DNA of 64,000 nucleotides from Rhodocollybia butyracea (lineage: Eukaryota > Basidiomycota > Agaricomycetes > Agaricales > Omphalotaceae). The translations under genes were made by a program, and so were the position numbers. The DNA lies in assembly GCA_015501585.1 (NCBI GenBank), contig JADNRY010000218.1, forward strand, positions 38,574-102,573. Reading direction: 5' to 3'. This document shows, in pieces, positions 36,361-47,900 of the stretch (position 1 is the stretch's first letter; every line of letters starts with the position of its first letter). Below the pieces are notes generated by a model. It was not told the origin of the DNA. It ran no database searches and saw nothing but the letters and a program-made list of their open reading frames with translations.

Positions 36361-38791
36361 TGTGAGGTTGAGCTGTTGGCGAGGATGTTCGATGGTTCAG
36401 GTCTTGATTCACCTAGTATTTATACTCATCTTATGTGCACCAGCTCTGAGTGTATTTACAGGTGCACGCATAGTAGTTTGTTACAGAGTATAATTGTACG
36501 CTGACGGATGAAATGTTCGGTGGTTTCAAGGACCTCGCCATGTGTGCATTTTCCTGTTACATCAAAGCTGTCTGTTGGCAATTTCTATCCTCAAGGCACG
36601 GGATTTTGCTCATTAATGATGAATATCTTGTGAATATCTCTGCGAAGATCCGGCGTATGATTTGGAAGATACTGTATTCCACCGCCAAGAGTGGTCTGGC
36701 CTAGGTTTGGTACTTGGGTCGCCGGCGCAGTGGCGCAGGTCATTCCCCGACATGATAGCCAAATTTGCCGGCAAACAGGAGTACTCAATTATTAATCACA
36801 GCCTGAGCAACGAACTGGCTTAGCGGTTTCTTGCTAGGAAACTCTATTACAATTTTATAATCATGCTAATTGTAGTAGGGAATTCGTCACGGATGAACAT
36901 TGGTGATATAATATATTCAACTACTTATCCGCGCGTGTTCATAGCAGGGGCAGCTTCAACGTGGAAGGGTTGCATTTAACTTGCTTTGAAAAATAAACTA
37001 CCAATGTTCTGAGCCTCAACATGTTACATGAGCATGAAAATTATCGGTGTCGACTCGGAGCTAGCGGTTCGGTGGTTTTTTCTTCACTCTCGTAAATTCT
37101 TGCTGGTGAGGCTAGCGACTCGGGAGTTTCTCTGTTTGAGATCAGGGCTATTATACATGGAGAGAACTTTATGATGAGCCTATGGCCCTATGCTTATCTA
37201 TGTTGGAGTCCCCTCACTCTCTATGTGCCCAAAGGTCTTGAAGCTCATACAGCCTGTAACGCTCCTCGCAGCCGGCGAATTCCGAACCTTTTCGAGCCCG
37301 TCCCCTTTCTATAGAGGACATCAATCTGAACTTGATGCTGGTGTTAATGAGAATATTTCTACAATCAGCACCATGTAAAATGAGCGATAGACATCTAACA
37401 TTTTCACAGTGTAGAATGATTGCGAACCTCGAAGGCGAACCGCCTCTGCTACAATAGGATCTAGAGATACATACCTTAATCTCCGCCAGCGTACTTTGGA
37501 ACGCCTCTAGTCTTTTTATTCGACAGTGGACCTTGAATGCAGCTCCCATAGATATCCACAGTTATGACTGCAGTTCATCTCAGTTTGTTTACTCCTAGGT
37601 TATCTATTGGACTCTTTTCTACTCCGTTGTACTGATATCTGCCCCTGTTCCTGGTCTATTGTTCGCCAGTAGAAACAGTTTATCTGTTCAATTTTAACTC
37701 TGCTCGTGAATTTTGGTAATCCACGCGTTGAGTATTTTTCTTCCTACAAGGTTATCATCCTCATGCCCCAAGTTGAAAGGCTCAATGACAGTTTCTATTC
37801 AGCCCCCAGCCTGATCACGTAGATTTTGACAACAGCGTCGATGACCATCTCTAGACTCTGTACTTGTGTGAACAAGGGGCACAGGATCGGAGTGGAAACT
37901 TGGTGGAAACTCAAAATATTTCAAGTTTGTGGTTCGAACACTCTCAACATACTATAACTATGAGACCTTGAGGCCCCAGGGGCCGGGATCAATGCCGTTC
38001 AGGGGATTGAAGAGGGTTGACCGAAAGTTATTCTCTCACCATACAACCTTTACAATCATCTAGAGCCATTGTCGATTAGTGCGCTGAGGACTGCACACCG
38101 ACTGCATGGGCTAACTAGCTCTCAAGGTAACTGCAAAATCTGGTGTAGTAGTATAATGACCATGGTAAAAGACATCATCTTGAAACAAGCATTTCATGAC
38201 CTGTACCTAAGTATTCTATTGACAGCGTAAGTAGCTCGCGGATATTGTTTCAAGCATGTGTGTCCGTCCTTGTAATATTTTTCAACATGATTTATCTGTC
38301 ATTTGCGTTTTTCTTCCTCTTGTGGCCGGCAGTGAGTATCTGAGTATTCAAAGACGGTGACATTGAAGTACCGCGTAGGGAAAATTGCAACTGTCGTCAG
38401 AAATATCCTTGCTCATCGTAAGTTGAATGATGGAAAGTAAATATTTAATAGAGTTTCTCCGAAGTTCCAGCCTGACTTCATGCGAGCCATCTAAGGCTCC
38501 AGGTAGGAAGCGAACGAACGAACGGACAAAGTTACAAATGAAGTGTGTACTGTAGATTGAACCCTGGAAATGGTTTTTGATGATGTTTTTGATGTTTTTT
38601 GAAGATCGACATGTGAATGATCAATGATCATCGTTGATCGTTATGCAACAACGCGCTAGCTTTCCCAATAAGGACTTTCAATGCTTATTCAGCTTGCCAG
38701 TATCTCGTTGGCTTCTGACAGAATTATAATCTAGTTTTGAATATGTTTCTACTACTAAGGGACCAATTTGAGAGTACTCATCCCTTATTCC
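36361..38791. other. Gene-poor stretch, no gene recognised
   Basis: Short frames only (up to 111 codons at 37214-37549, minus strand), with no family pattern or splice chain. No RNA gene or transposon ends were found. Confidence 0.4.
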
Positions 38792-39301
38792 TTATGCAGC
38801 TACTTTCTTATCATTCAAATACGGGATGACATTGAACTTTGAAGCATTGTCACTGGTAGCAAAGATTGCAGCTGCCACCTGAAGTATCCGTGCTTCCTGT
38901 AGGCTGGATAATGCGACATCCAGGTATGGAAAGCAAACGGAGCTTGCCATTGAGCTCCAGAGCCCATGCGAGCTTGATGCGAGCCCTTCAACCTCAGGCT
39001 CCAGACAGCGTATCGGAAAAGAAAACCTGACAGATGGCTGTGGATTCACAGGGACACACCAACTTGCCTGGAGTACGCGACGGAGAGCCCCCAGACTGAA
39101 ATAGCCGTATATACAAGACGCGGAACGCTTGATCAAGGGATAGATATCCACTAGAGGAAAATCGATGGGCTTGCGTAGTATACTAGAAATTACATCGCAA
39201 ACATTTTTTATCCAGCTGCGTCGGAGAATTAAGCCGACTATCACATGTAAACCACTTGTATACCTGTAACACGAAAACGTGACAGGGATTACTTTGATCA
39301 C
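38792..39301 (-). CDS. Orphan ORF, 169 codons, doubtful
   Basis: Uninterrupted frame starting MIKVIPVTFSCYRYTSG and ending NVIPYLNDKKVAA. No domain, signal peptide or repeat is recognised. It is longer than expected for noise in this AT-balanced region but has no other support. It could be an exon of an unknown gene or chance. Confidence 0.2.
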   Translation of the reverse strand: MIKVIPVTFSCYRYTSGLHVIVGLILRRSWIKNVCDVISSILRKPIDFPLVDIYPLIKRSASCIYGYFSLGALRRVLQASWCVPVNPQPSVRFSFPIRCLEPEVEGLASSSHGLWSSMASSVCFPYLDVALSSLQEARILQVAAAIFATSDNASKFNVIPYLNDKKVAA

Positions 39302-39998
39302 ATTGATACTTTTATGATACGTTGATCGCGGGTTTATAGGCTTCTATCAGGGGCTTGGGACTAGGGGCAAGTCTAGACTTCGAGAAAGGGACAAAATTAA
39401 CATACAGGATAAATACTCAAACCCAGCATAATAAATGTGTAATCTTAACATTTCGTGTGTTCAATGGCTCAGTTTTCAATTGATAGTTCTGTTTCAGGAA
39501 ATAGAGATAAGTATTCAGTAATTGTTTGAGCTATACTCACACTCCCCGGTTGCTCCCCAGGTACCGTTTCGGTGGTTTCCTTCTGTATCTCATTACTCTT
39601 TTTTCTTATGGTATATCCTCTAGGGATATTACTCTAGGACTCCTCAGTTCGGACGTGTCGTGGCTCAATATTTATTATTTTTCATCACCACTTCCTCGAA
39701 ACGCATTTGGTAGAGATTCAGATGGATCGAGACATGATACATGTTCAAGAAGCATACTGACATGAACATATCAGCCGTCTTGTACCTCATGTTTGCAGCG
39801 AGCTTCAAACTTTACGGCGATCTCAATATTGTGATGGAAGCTGAATACCCCTTCTTGACCCCTTTGGAGCTACAACACAAGCTACAATTGAGAATCAGTG
39901 TCCAAGTCATAGTCATGCAATGGTACAAGGAGCAATATGACCCGGCTCTCGATTTGTCCATGGATAGCAGTGTCACATAGAAGCGATCTCGTTCTATA

Positions 39999-40313
39999 GC
40001 CCACCTCATTGCCTCTCTCTCCAACATTCTCATTGCCGCTCTCTCCCCATTGTACGACTATCCCAGAGTATCGCCTACTAACCACCGTGCCCACTCTGCA
40101 GTGTCCAGAATGAATACTTACCGCGGCAAGCTCAACTTTGACTTTGGCCCTGTGGCCAAGAACGAAGGCATAACTGTTGTGTTCCCTCTCCAGTTCCGCA
40201 TTGGCGACCCAGTGTACACTATCTCGCAGTGGACTCAAACCTCTGACGGGGCCTTGAAAGAGAACTACTTTAACAATGGCTCCGTTATTTCACTCACCGT
40301 CCTCAGTATCTAG
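39999..40313 (+). CDS. Possible 3' exons of an unrecognised gene
   Basis: An exon at about 39999-40052 and one at 40102-40313 join across a 49-nt intron ending CTACTAACC...CTCTGCAG. They give the frame MNTYRGKLNFDFGPVAKNEG and WTQTSDGALKENYFNNGSV, ending LTVLSI. The branch point and acceptor are good. The 5' part is not resolved, though a frame near 39763 begins MNISAVLYLMFAASF and might be it. No family is recognised. Confidence 0.3.
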   Translation, partial: AHLIASLSNILIAALSPLYDYPRVSPTNHRAHSAVSRMNTYRGKLNFDFGPVAKNEGITVVFPLQFRIGDPVYTISQWTQTSDGALKENYFNNGSVISLTVLSI

Positions 40314-41199
40314 ACCAGAATGCCCAAGGCAATCAAGAAAATTCAGGACTCAAAGCTCAAAGCACAACCCCCGGGTATTGGATATCGACGCGTACGGTTT
40401 ACAGCGTTGGGTGCTTGACCGGGACACAACTCTCAATCTTGCTGCTAGGAGAAGCAGCAGAGACCCCGCTTCTAAAATTTGTGTGGCTCTTGTCGAGTCT
40501 TGTATGAATGTTGCAACATCGAACAGGTTTTGTACTAAGCAATGAGTCTTGCAGTGAGGTATACAAAGGTCAGATGAAGAAAGATCTCAGTAGCGAATAC
40601 AATGAATTGACTTGGACTGGAGCTGTCTTGCGTCGCTGAGGTCGCCAAAATCGAAGTGAGGAGTAGGCACTGTAGAATGAAATCCTATCCCTCGAAATCT
40701 AGTTTGATTGTATCATGCATGCGATATTGAGAACCCGGGCCGCCGTTCTTTTCTCCAGGGACTCTTGGTCTCGAGCTTGATCTCTTTCACTGTAATTAGC
40801 ACCGTGTTTGAAGCTTTGACCCAGTCTATTGCAAAGCAGGTGGCTATATCAGTATCTATCTCTGATAATCCAGGTGCAACTGCTGGATGCAGTTCAATGC
40901 GTCTCCCCCGTGTTCTACCACTCTCCTGCCAAACGGAAACTCACTCCCATTCAAGATGCGAACTTGATATCCGCGCGCGGTTATCTGAATCAATGGCTGC
41001 TTCTGCTTCTAAATCGCCTGGCGGGCATACATGCACAATTACTTGTGACGATCCTCTTTTACTACGTCTTGTGCGCCTCTGCACCCTGCTAGCTAGTACT
41101 CATCGGCATGTATTTCAAGCTCCTTGTTCAGGTTTCCATGCCGTGTAATAAAATCTTTCTTCCTTCCTTCCTCAATGGTCATTACTCTAATTCCGTCAT

Positions 41200-41690
41200 A
41201 GATCGATCATCGATCGATTATGGGCACCTGTTGCTTCTTCATATCCGTATCCCTCATGCCGACAAACGAGCTATGTGATGTACTAATTAGGAAGGCAGGG
41301 CATCAATTTTTTCTTCCCTTTTTCGGTGCTTATTACCTTGGGAGCTATTTCTGTCCCTCGAATATCCACATTCCCAAAGTTGGAAACTCGTTGAATTTCT
41401 GTATACACATCTCCGGACGTCGAGTTATTCCGTGGAGATGGTCGGAAGACTGACAGCTGCATCTCAAGCTGTTATGACGTTACCAACAGCTTGAGTTAGC
41501 AAAAGAGGTGGGTCTGCAGCGATTGGAAATTCTCCTGGGCCTCGGAGCGCTCTGCTGTTGCTTCTCGATGAAATCTTTTTTTCGGATGTGATAGAGTTTG
41601 GTCGTATAGCAACATCCCATGCCTTTGCGGCGTGTATATGTTATATGACCTCTTCAGCTGATATCTGCGATGCAAACTGCTAGCAGTACG
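41200..41690 (+). repeat. Segmental duplication, left copy
   Basis: About 490 bp matching 44488-44985 in the same orientation with scattered substitutions and small indels. Shared words include CCAAAGTTGGAAACTCGTTG, TTCTGTATACACATCT, GCATCTCAAGCTGTTATGAC, GGCCTCGGAGCGCTCTGCTG and TGATATCTGCGATGCA. The right copy runs into the start codon of the micro-exon gene, so this copy is an orphaned promoter and 5' region. Confidence 0.85.
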
Positions 41691-41876
41691 CACCAAGGTA
41701 AAAGAGATTTGTATGTACAATGTAACGATCTGGAAACGAGGGGCTCAAAGCAAAAAATGAAATGAAAAACAATAGAATCGGCATCATATGGATGTTCTGA
41801 GCAAGCATCTCAGTCAAAGAATAGGAATCGCTGAAAATGTGGGTGGAAAGGATGGAATGACACATTAATTAAGTAT

Positions 41877-43513
41877 TCAATCAAAATCATACCGGAACCC
41901 AAAAAATGGCTCCGGGTTCCTCCCATGCGGGAAATTAGCACCACCATGGACCGTAAACCCATTATTGAAATCCTTGCTAAGGGAAGCCCTTGCATGTGGG
42001 TCCCCATCATGAGGGAAATCTGCAACAAACTGACCATTAAACCCATCATCAAACCTCTGGTTGAAGATAACCCGAGTGTCCGGGCCGCCACCGCTATGGA
42101 AATCGGCAGCAACACTGCCAGTAAATAGTGATGTGCGGGCTGGGGCCGGCTCAGGAGCCGCGGCCAAGGCCCACTCAGCCCCGGCCAGGGCTGACAAAAA
42201 TCCTGAGCCCGGCCTTCCCCCAGGGCCAAGGCCGGCCAGGGCTGGGCTGAGGCTCAGGCCGCGGCTCAATGCCTTGTCCTTTTTGTTGGTGTATTGGTGA
42301 AAAACAAGTACATTGCGGTGAGTATTAGTAAGTAATTCACTCACAAACATATTATTTAAGTCATACACCTCACAATTATGCCAGTATAAGCTCATGGGGA
42401 GTCACATAAAGTGACATCTGTTCCATCAAAACCCAATATACACTTGTGATTATCTAGTTTGAGCCCATGTATAGAGGGAATAGTCAAATAGACCCAGATG
42501 TAATGGAACATAGAAGGTTTGTATCCTATCTAGGCCACGATAATCCTTGAACTCACTCATTAATCCCAGTGCTGATGGCCCCGGCTCAAGCCCCGGCTGA
42601 AGGCTCAGAGAAATCTTCAGCCCGGCCTTGAGCCCTGCTTGAGCCTTGCCAAGGTCAGGTCGGGCTGGGGCTCAGTAGGGCCGGGCTCAGAGGGCTCGAG
42701 GGCTCAGAGCCCTGGCCCGCACATCACTACCAGTAAAACCGTTATCGAAACTCTTGCTAAGGGAAGCCTGAGCATGCGGGTCTCCGACGCTGGGGATATT
42801 GGCTGTGGCACTCCCGGTCCAGCCATCACCAAAATCTGCGCTGAGACGAGCATGAGCCTGCTCGTAGTGGAAGGGGTCCCCGCCACCTTTAGGGAAAATA
42901 TCCATGGAGCGAGCGCCAAGCTCCGCTTGCCCATGGTTGCCTATGGGTGTGACTACATTCGCACCAACAGACACTTGTTGGCCATTGGGGCCTTGAGCAC
43001 CGCCGATATTGACATCCAAGGTGCCAAAGCCAACTGGAACTGAGGCACCAAGAGCGCCAGAAATAGCTTGTTCTCCGAGCTTTGGTACTCTTGCGTCCAG
43101 AGCTGCTCTGAGCGTCACAGGGTCGCCCCCTGACACCCGCGCGGAGTAGTCTGTGTATTCCATATCTGAGCCAGAAAAGTGTTTGTCGGCCTTGTACTGC
43201 TCTTCAGCATAGGATGAGGTGCTCAAGAGAAGGGCTACACTGATTGTTGAAAGGGATATGAAAGTGGAAGTGGCGCTTTCTGTGAGGGCAACAAGCAGAG
43301 AAACTGGGTGGATAGAGACTTAGATGCAAGTATACAGGTCAGAGCTGGTTGTACTTACTAGAGCGGATTGAGATGAAGTATGAATCCACGGCAGAGGCGG
43401 AGACCAGAGTGGCCGTGCCAACAGCAGCCAGAAACGCAACCCTTTGTAGCACTACAAAGACCAATTTCTATTAGTCAAGACCTGCATCGTTTGCAGAAGG
43501 AAAGTTTCTTACT
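41877..43513 (-). pseudogene. Secreted Gly/Asp-rich beta-repeat protein, disrupted by a MITE
   Basis: A signal peptide (MLQRVAFLAAVGTATLVSAS) leads to a second hydrophobic stretch, then SYAEEQYKADKHFSG. About 28-residue units follow (ARLSADFGDGWTGSATANI, AQASLSKSFDNGFTG, TRVIFNQRFDDGFNGQF, ARASLSKDFNNGFTVHG), ending GFRYDFD. The alternating pattern suggests beta hairpins or a small barrel; a loose resemblance to attacin-type Gly-rich domains is noted but unproven. The start codon seems to be split by an intron, A at 43513 and TG at 43451-43450. The coding frame is interrupted by the 604-bp element at 42126-42729; the parts on either side are in the same frame across one copy of the target duplication. 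As it stands the product would be truncated unless the element is spliced out. Confidence 0.65.
42126..42729. mobile_element. Non-autonomous hAT-type MITE inserted in a gene
   Basis: 604 bp with inverted ends TAGTGATGTGCGGGC / GCCCGCACATCACTA and a perfect 8-bp target duplication CCAGTAAA (42118-42125 and 42730-42737). The 8-bp duplication and the TAGTGATG-type ends are those of hAT elements. The interior is GC-rich near the ends, with GGCC-rich subterminal words, and has no transposase. It interrupts the Gly-rich gene. Confidence 0.88.
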
Positions 43514-44040
43514 TGTTATGTGAGATTTGCAGCAGGGCAATGGCTTCCGCTTTTGCCAAAAATGTGCAAGGCTCATTTATACCAAACACCATAGTAGTGC
43601 TTAGTAGTACCGTAAAGTTAATTTTACATGAAACATGAGGATCCACTGGATCGTATACTTAAAATGAAAAATGGTAACAAATGGTGCGGAGATGAAGAGA
43701 GTAACTTCCGCTTGACAGTGGCAGACTGTGCAAATGTGATCCTAATTTCAAAGTGATCGCTAGCGGTATACTGTGCTTGATGATGTTCTTTTAGTGATTT
43801 GAATTCATGGCTCTCAGCCTCCAGGAGAAAGCCATGAGTGACACGAGATCTGGAATTGCATGCAAGGCTTATTGAGGCTCATAACTTTCAGTGGCGCAGT
43901 ATTATGACGGAAGACCTCTTTGCTTGATAGCGTCGAAAGGTTACAGCTCTTAGTTGTTCCTTCTATTGATCTCTACAGCTTTTGTGCTGTATAACAGTAT
44001 AAAGTATTCACATACAAACTTGACGCTATCCTTGTGCTAT

Positions 44041-44305
44041 CCTAATTAGGAAGCAGAGATCGAGGGTTTGGGTTTAATAACGCATAGTTTGTTCGAAGCC
44101 ACGGCAAGCCTGAGGGCCCAGGGCCCACAGCATTTTTTTATCCTTTCGTTCTACATGAAAGCTAACACCACATCTTTCCATGTATAAGATCACGTTGAGA
44201 TGACCATGAGAAAAGTTTTGAAAACATCAATCTGCTGTCCTACTAGAAAGCAGAGACCAAGGGTTTGTATGTAATGATGCATAATTTGTTTGGAGCCACA
44301 GGAGT
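44041..44305. repeat. Local direct duplication of about 55 bp
   Basis: The stretch AAGCAGAGATCGAGGGTTTG...GCATAGTTTGTTCGAAGCCACGG near 44050 recurs near 44247 as AAGCAGAGACCAAGGGTTTG...GCATAATTTGTTTGGAGCCACAGG. It lies upstream of the larger duplicated block. Confidence 0.6.
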
Positions 44306-44487
44306 CTTCTATCTATTTGTGTTTTGCATGAACAATGATAGTGAAAGAGTCCGAGATTTGTATCCTGTCGTTCCCGGGGTTGATCAATATGTTGCTTACA
44401 CACTACTACGTCTGCTCTCTTTCAAGTTTCCATTCTTGGTTCGAGACAGTGGTTCGGTCATCACTCTAATTCCGTCATCGATCATCG

Positions 44488-44985
44488 ATCAGTAGTCCTT
44501 CGATTATGGGCGCCTGTTTCTTCTTCATCTCCATATCCCCAATGCGCTGTGAGATGTACTAATTAGTAGGACGGCAGGTTATTAACCTTAAGTTCTTTCC
44601 TTTTTCGGTGCTTATTCTCTTGTAAGCTTTTTCAGTCCCTAGAATACCCACATTCAAATTCCCAAAGTTGGAAACTCGTTGAATTTCTGTATACACATCT
44701 TTACCATCTCTGGACGTCAAGTCAATGGTCATTCCGTAGGGACGGTCGGAAGATTGATGGCTGCATCTCAAGCTGTTATGACACTACCAACAGCTCTAGT
44801 TGGCCAAAGAGGTGGGTCTGTGGCGATTAGGATTCGCGGTGGGCCTCGGAGCGCTCTGCTGTAGCCTCTCGGTGAACTCTTTTTTTAGATGTGATAGAGT
44901 TTAGTCAGTATAGCAATATCCCATGCTTTTGCGGCGTGTTTATGCTATATGTACTCTTCAACTGATATCTGCGATGCAGCCCCTC
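44488..44985 (+). repeat. Segmental duplication, right copy (5' region of the micro-exon gene)
   Basis: Matches 41200-41690. It ends at the start codon of the gene at 44974, so it probably carries that gene's promoter and leader. Confidence 0.85.
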
Positions 44986-47900
44986 AGAGTCGGCGTCCTT
45001 ACCATGTCTCAAAGTCCAGACTGTCCATTGGGATTGTTCTCAGGCGCACATAATTTCCACATCGAAGGAAGTATCTTCCAAGTCGTTCATAACAACACAG
45101 GTGCGTACTGCTTTGGTGTCATTCTTGCTCACGAGCTGATAGTCTGTGACTTCTTCATGTTCAAAAAGCCGTATGTTCACTAGACATTCGTACACGAAAT
45201 GAACTGAACAATCTCACAGCATGCGTTCTATGTTAAAGGTCGTTTGTCATCCAGTGGTCCTCCTGACTATTATATCATAGGCTGTAAAATACTAGGAAGT
45301 CCAGGGGAGACTTCCTATGTTGTCAGGAGGTTTCGGCGGGAGGAAGACGGGGATCGCTTTGAGTCATTGCTCCAGAAATTTGGGCAAGTTGCATAACTGT
45401 TCAAAGCTGTGATTGAATATTCCTCATAAAACTTTCAGATGGAGCACGTTCACAGCAAAACCACTATGGAAGCTCACCGTGAATGGTGACCCGTGTTTGG
45501 CTGTCTCTGCTGCAGGTAATACTGAGCTGATCTTGTGTCCGAGTCACTAAAACATAGTCTGAAAAAGCTGTCTACACATGGAAAGAGATGATACGAGATC
45601 AAACAAATTTGGTTACAAAGTTTTTTCATCTAGTGAGTTTAGGTTTACCTCCCAGCGCTAGTCAGTTTCTACTAGTGCTCACACGTTAATAAAGCTCTTC
45701 AAGATCTCGGTAAGTCAAAAGCTGCCAGTAAGAATCTTGGAGTTGCACTAACAGAAAAGCCCAGTCATTTTTTATGGAAACGCCCCAAGTTTGTCCAGGA
45801 GACTGGATGTGGGCAGACCTTTGGGACAGTACCGGCCCATATTCCGACCTGAAACTTTTTGATGAGAATGGAAATTTCATCATGGATGTGGAAATGCTGG
45901 AATCAAGGGGGTTGGTGTATCAAGAATACTCGGAATCCTTGGTAGGAATTGTCTATTGCTTATTCAAAAACATAAGCTGATGGGAAGCTGTTAGATAAAT
46001 CAGGGAAAGGAGTTTTATGAAAATGCAACAAAGTTGATGAATGCAGCGACTGGGAGAATAGGTAAGTGTTGCAATTTTCTCAAGTTTCATTGAGAGCACA
46101 TATTCCTTGCTAGGGAAAATCAATCTTGATAGATTTATAAATAGCCATATAAAAGCAGATCAAGTAAGTGAAAGAAGACCAATAATAAAGTACTTAGTAG
46201 TAAGTCGAACTAACCTTCACTTTGCAGGAAGTGAGTGCCAGCTCTAGCCTGCAACTCAAGTATCTCATTTCCATTCAACTCTCATGCTCTTGTCACTCTC
46301 CAGTTTGTGAGTGCCGCCTTAGTGTTTACTTCCACTGACTCCTGTTCCTTGGCATACTTGAATCTTCAGCTTGTGAGTTCCACATTACCCCCCTCTGATC
46401 ACTGCCATCCACTGACTCTCATCCCTTGCCACTCTCTAGCGTGTGAGCCCGCCTGCAGTTGGCCTGCAGCCACCTCCATTCTTTCACTTCTGCTGACTCT
46501 TGTCCTCTTTTTCAGAATGTGAGTTGCTCTCCAGCCTCCAGTGTTTCATTTTGACTCCTTCCCCTCCTCTTGCCACTTTCCAGGATGTGAGCCTTCTCCC
46601 AGTAACCAGTTCCAGTGTTTTCTTGCCACTTACTTCGATGCCTTGCCACTCACCAGGATGTGAGCCTTCCACTACTCACCTCCAGTGGTACATTTCGGCT
46701 TACTTAAAACTTCCATGCCTTGCCACTCTTCAGGATGTGAGTCCAGCTCTACTACCTCTGGGCTTTCGCTTCCACTGACTCCCACTCTCTCGTCACCTTT
46801 CCAGATTGTGAGTACCCCGTGCAGCCATTTCCAGTCTTCTATCTTGACTGACATCCATCCCTTACCACTCTTCAGCTGGTAAATTCCTCGTCAGCCACCA
46901 TTAGTCCTTTATTTTCCTGACCTTCCACTGTCTCCTTGCCACTTTCTAGGCTGTGAGTCGCCATCAGTTACCTCGATGTTGTACTTGCACTAACTGCTGC
47001 CCCCTTGTCATTCTCCAGTCTGTGAGTCTCTATCAGCCAACTCCAGTATTTTACTTTCCTTGACTTCTGCACCCTTACTATTTATGCTCAAGTCTGTGAG
47101 TCTTCCTCTGCCGTCATGATGTCACCTCCTCTTTCACTCGTTCTGAGATCCTTTTGCACCTCTTCAGGATGTGAGTCCTCTCCCGCCTCCAGGCTTTTAC
47201 TTTTACTAATTTTCATCCCATGCCATTCTCCAGCTCGTGAGTACGCCCTCAGCAACCTTCAGCATGAATTCCCCTGACTTCTATCCCTTTGCTACCTCTA
47301 GCTTGTGAGTCTCCAGTCCTCCTGTCATCGATGTCCACTAACTGCCTCCAGCATGTGAGCGCTCCGCCATCATCTCCAGTCCCTCAATTCCACTGACTTT
47401 CACCCACTTGCCAACTGCAGCATGTGAGTCCACCCCCACCCTCAGCTAACTCCAGAGTCCGGTGTTTTTGATGCCACTGATGTTTACCCCAATAATATCA
47501 TCAATGTCACTCTCCAGCTTGTGAGTCCGCACTCAGCTACCTCCTGACTCCAGATTTCACTTCTACTAACTTGCATTCCGTGATCCTTTGCCATGTTCCA
47601 GGTTGTGAGTTCCCTTAGGCACTTTAGCTTTTCACAAGTTCCACTGACCTCCATCTGGGATCCCCTTACCACTTTTCAGCCTGTAAGTCCCACCTCATTC
47701 ACCACTAGTCTTTGACTTGTGCTGACTTCTTTCCCCTTGCGACTCTCCAGGATGTGAGTGTCTCCTCATCCACTTGAGTACTTTTACTTACATTGACCTC
47801 TATCCTCTTGCCACTCTGTAGTTTGTGAGTCCCTCTCAGTCAAGTTCAGCCATTCAATTCCACTAAATTCCATTCTTCTCTCTAGGATGTCAGTCCCCTT

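Noticed and set aside
40708..41148. 146-codon frame considered as a hydrophobin or small secreted protein
   Set aside because: The Cys spacing does not match the eight-Cys hydrophobin pattern in any frame and there is no signal peptide.
41810..42395. Minus-strand Pro/Ala/Leu-rich frames across the MITE
   Set aside because: The Pro/Ala/Gly-rich part is translation of the GGCC-rich end of the hAT-type element, not host coding sequence.
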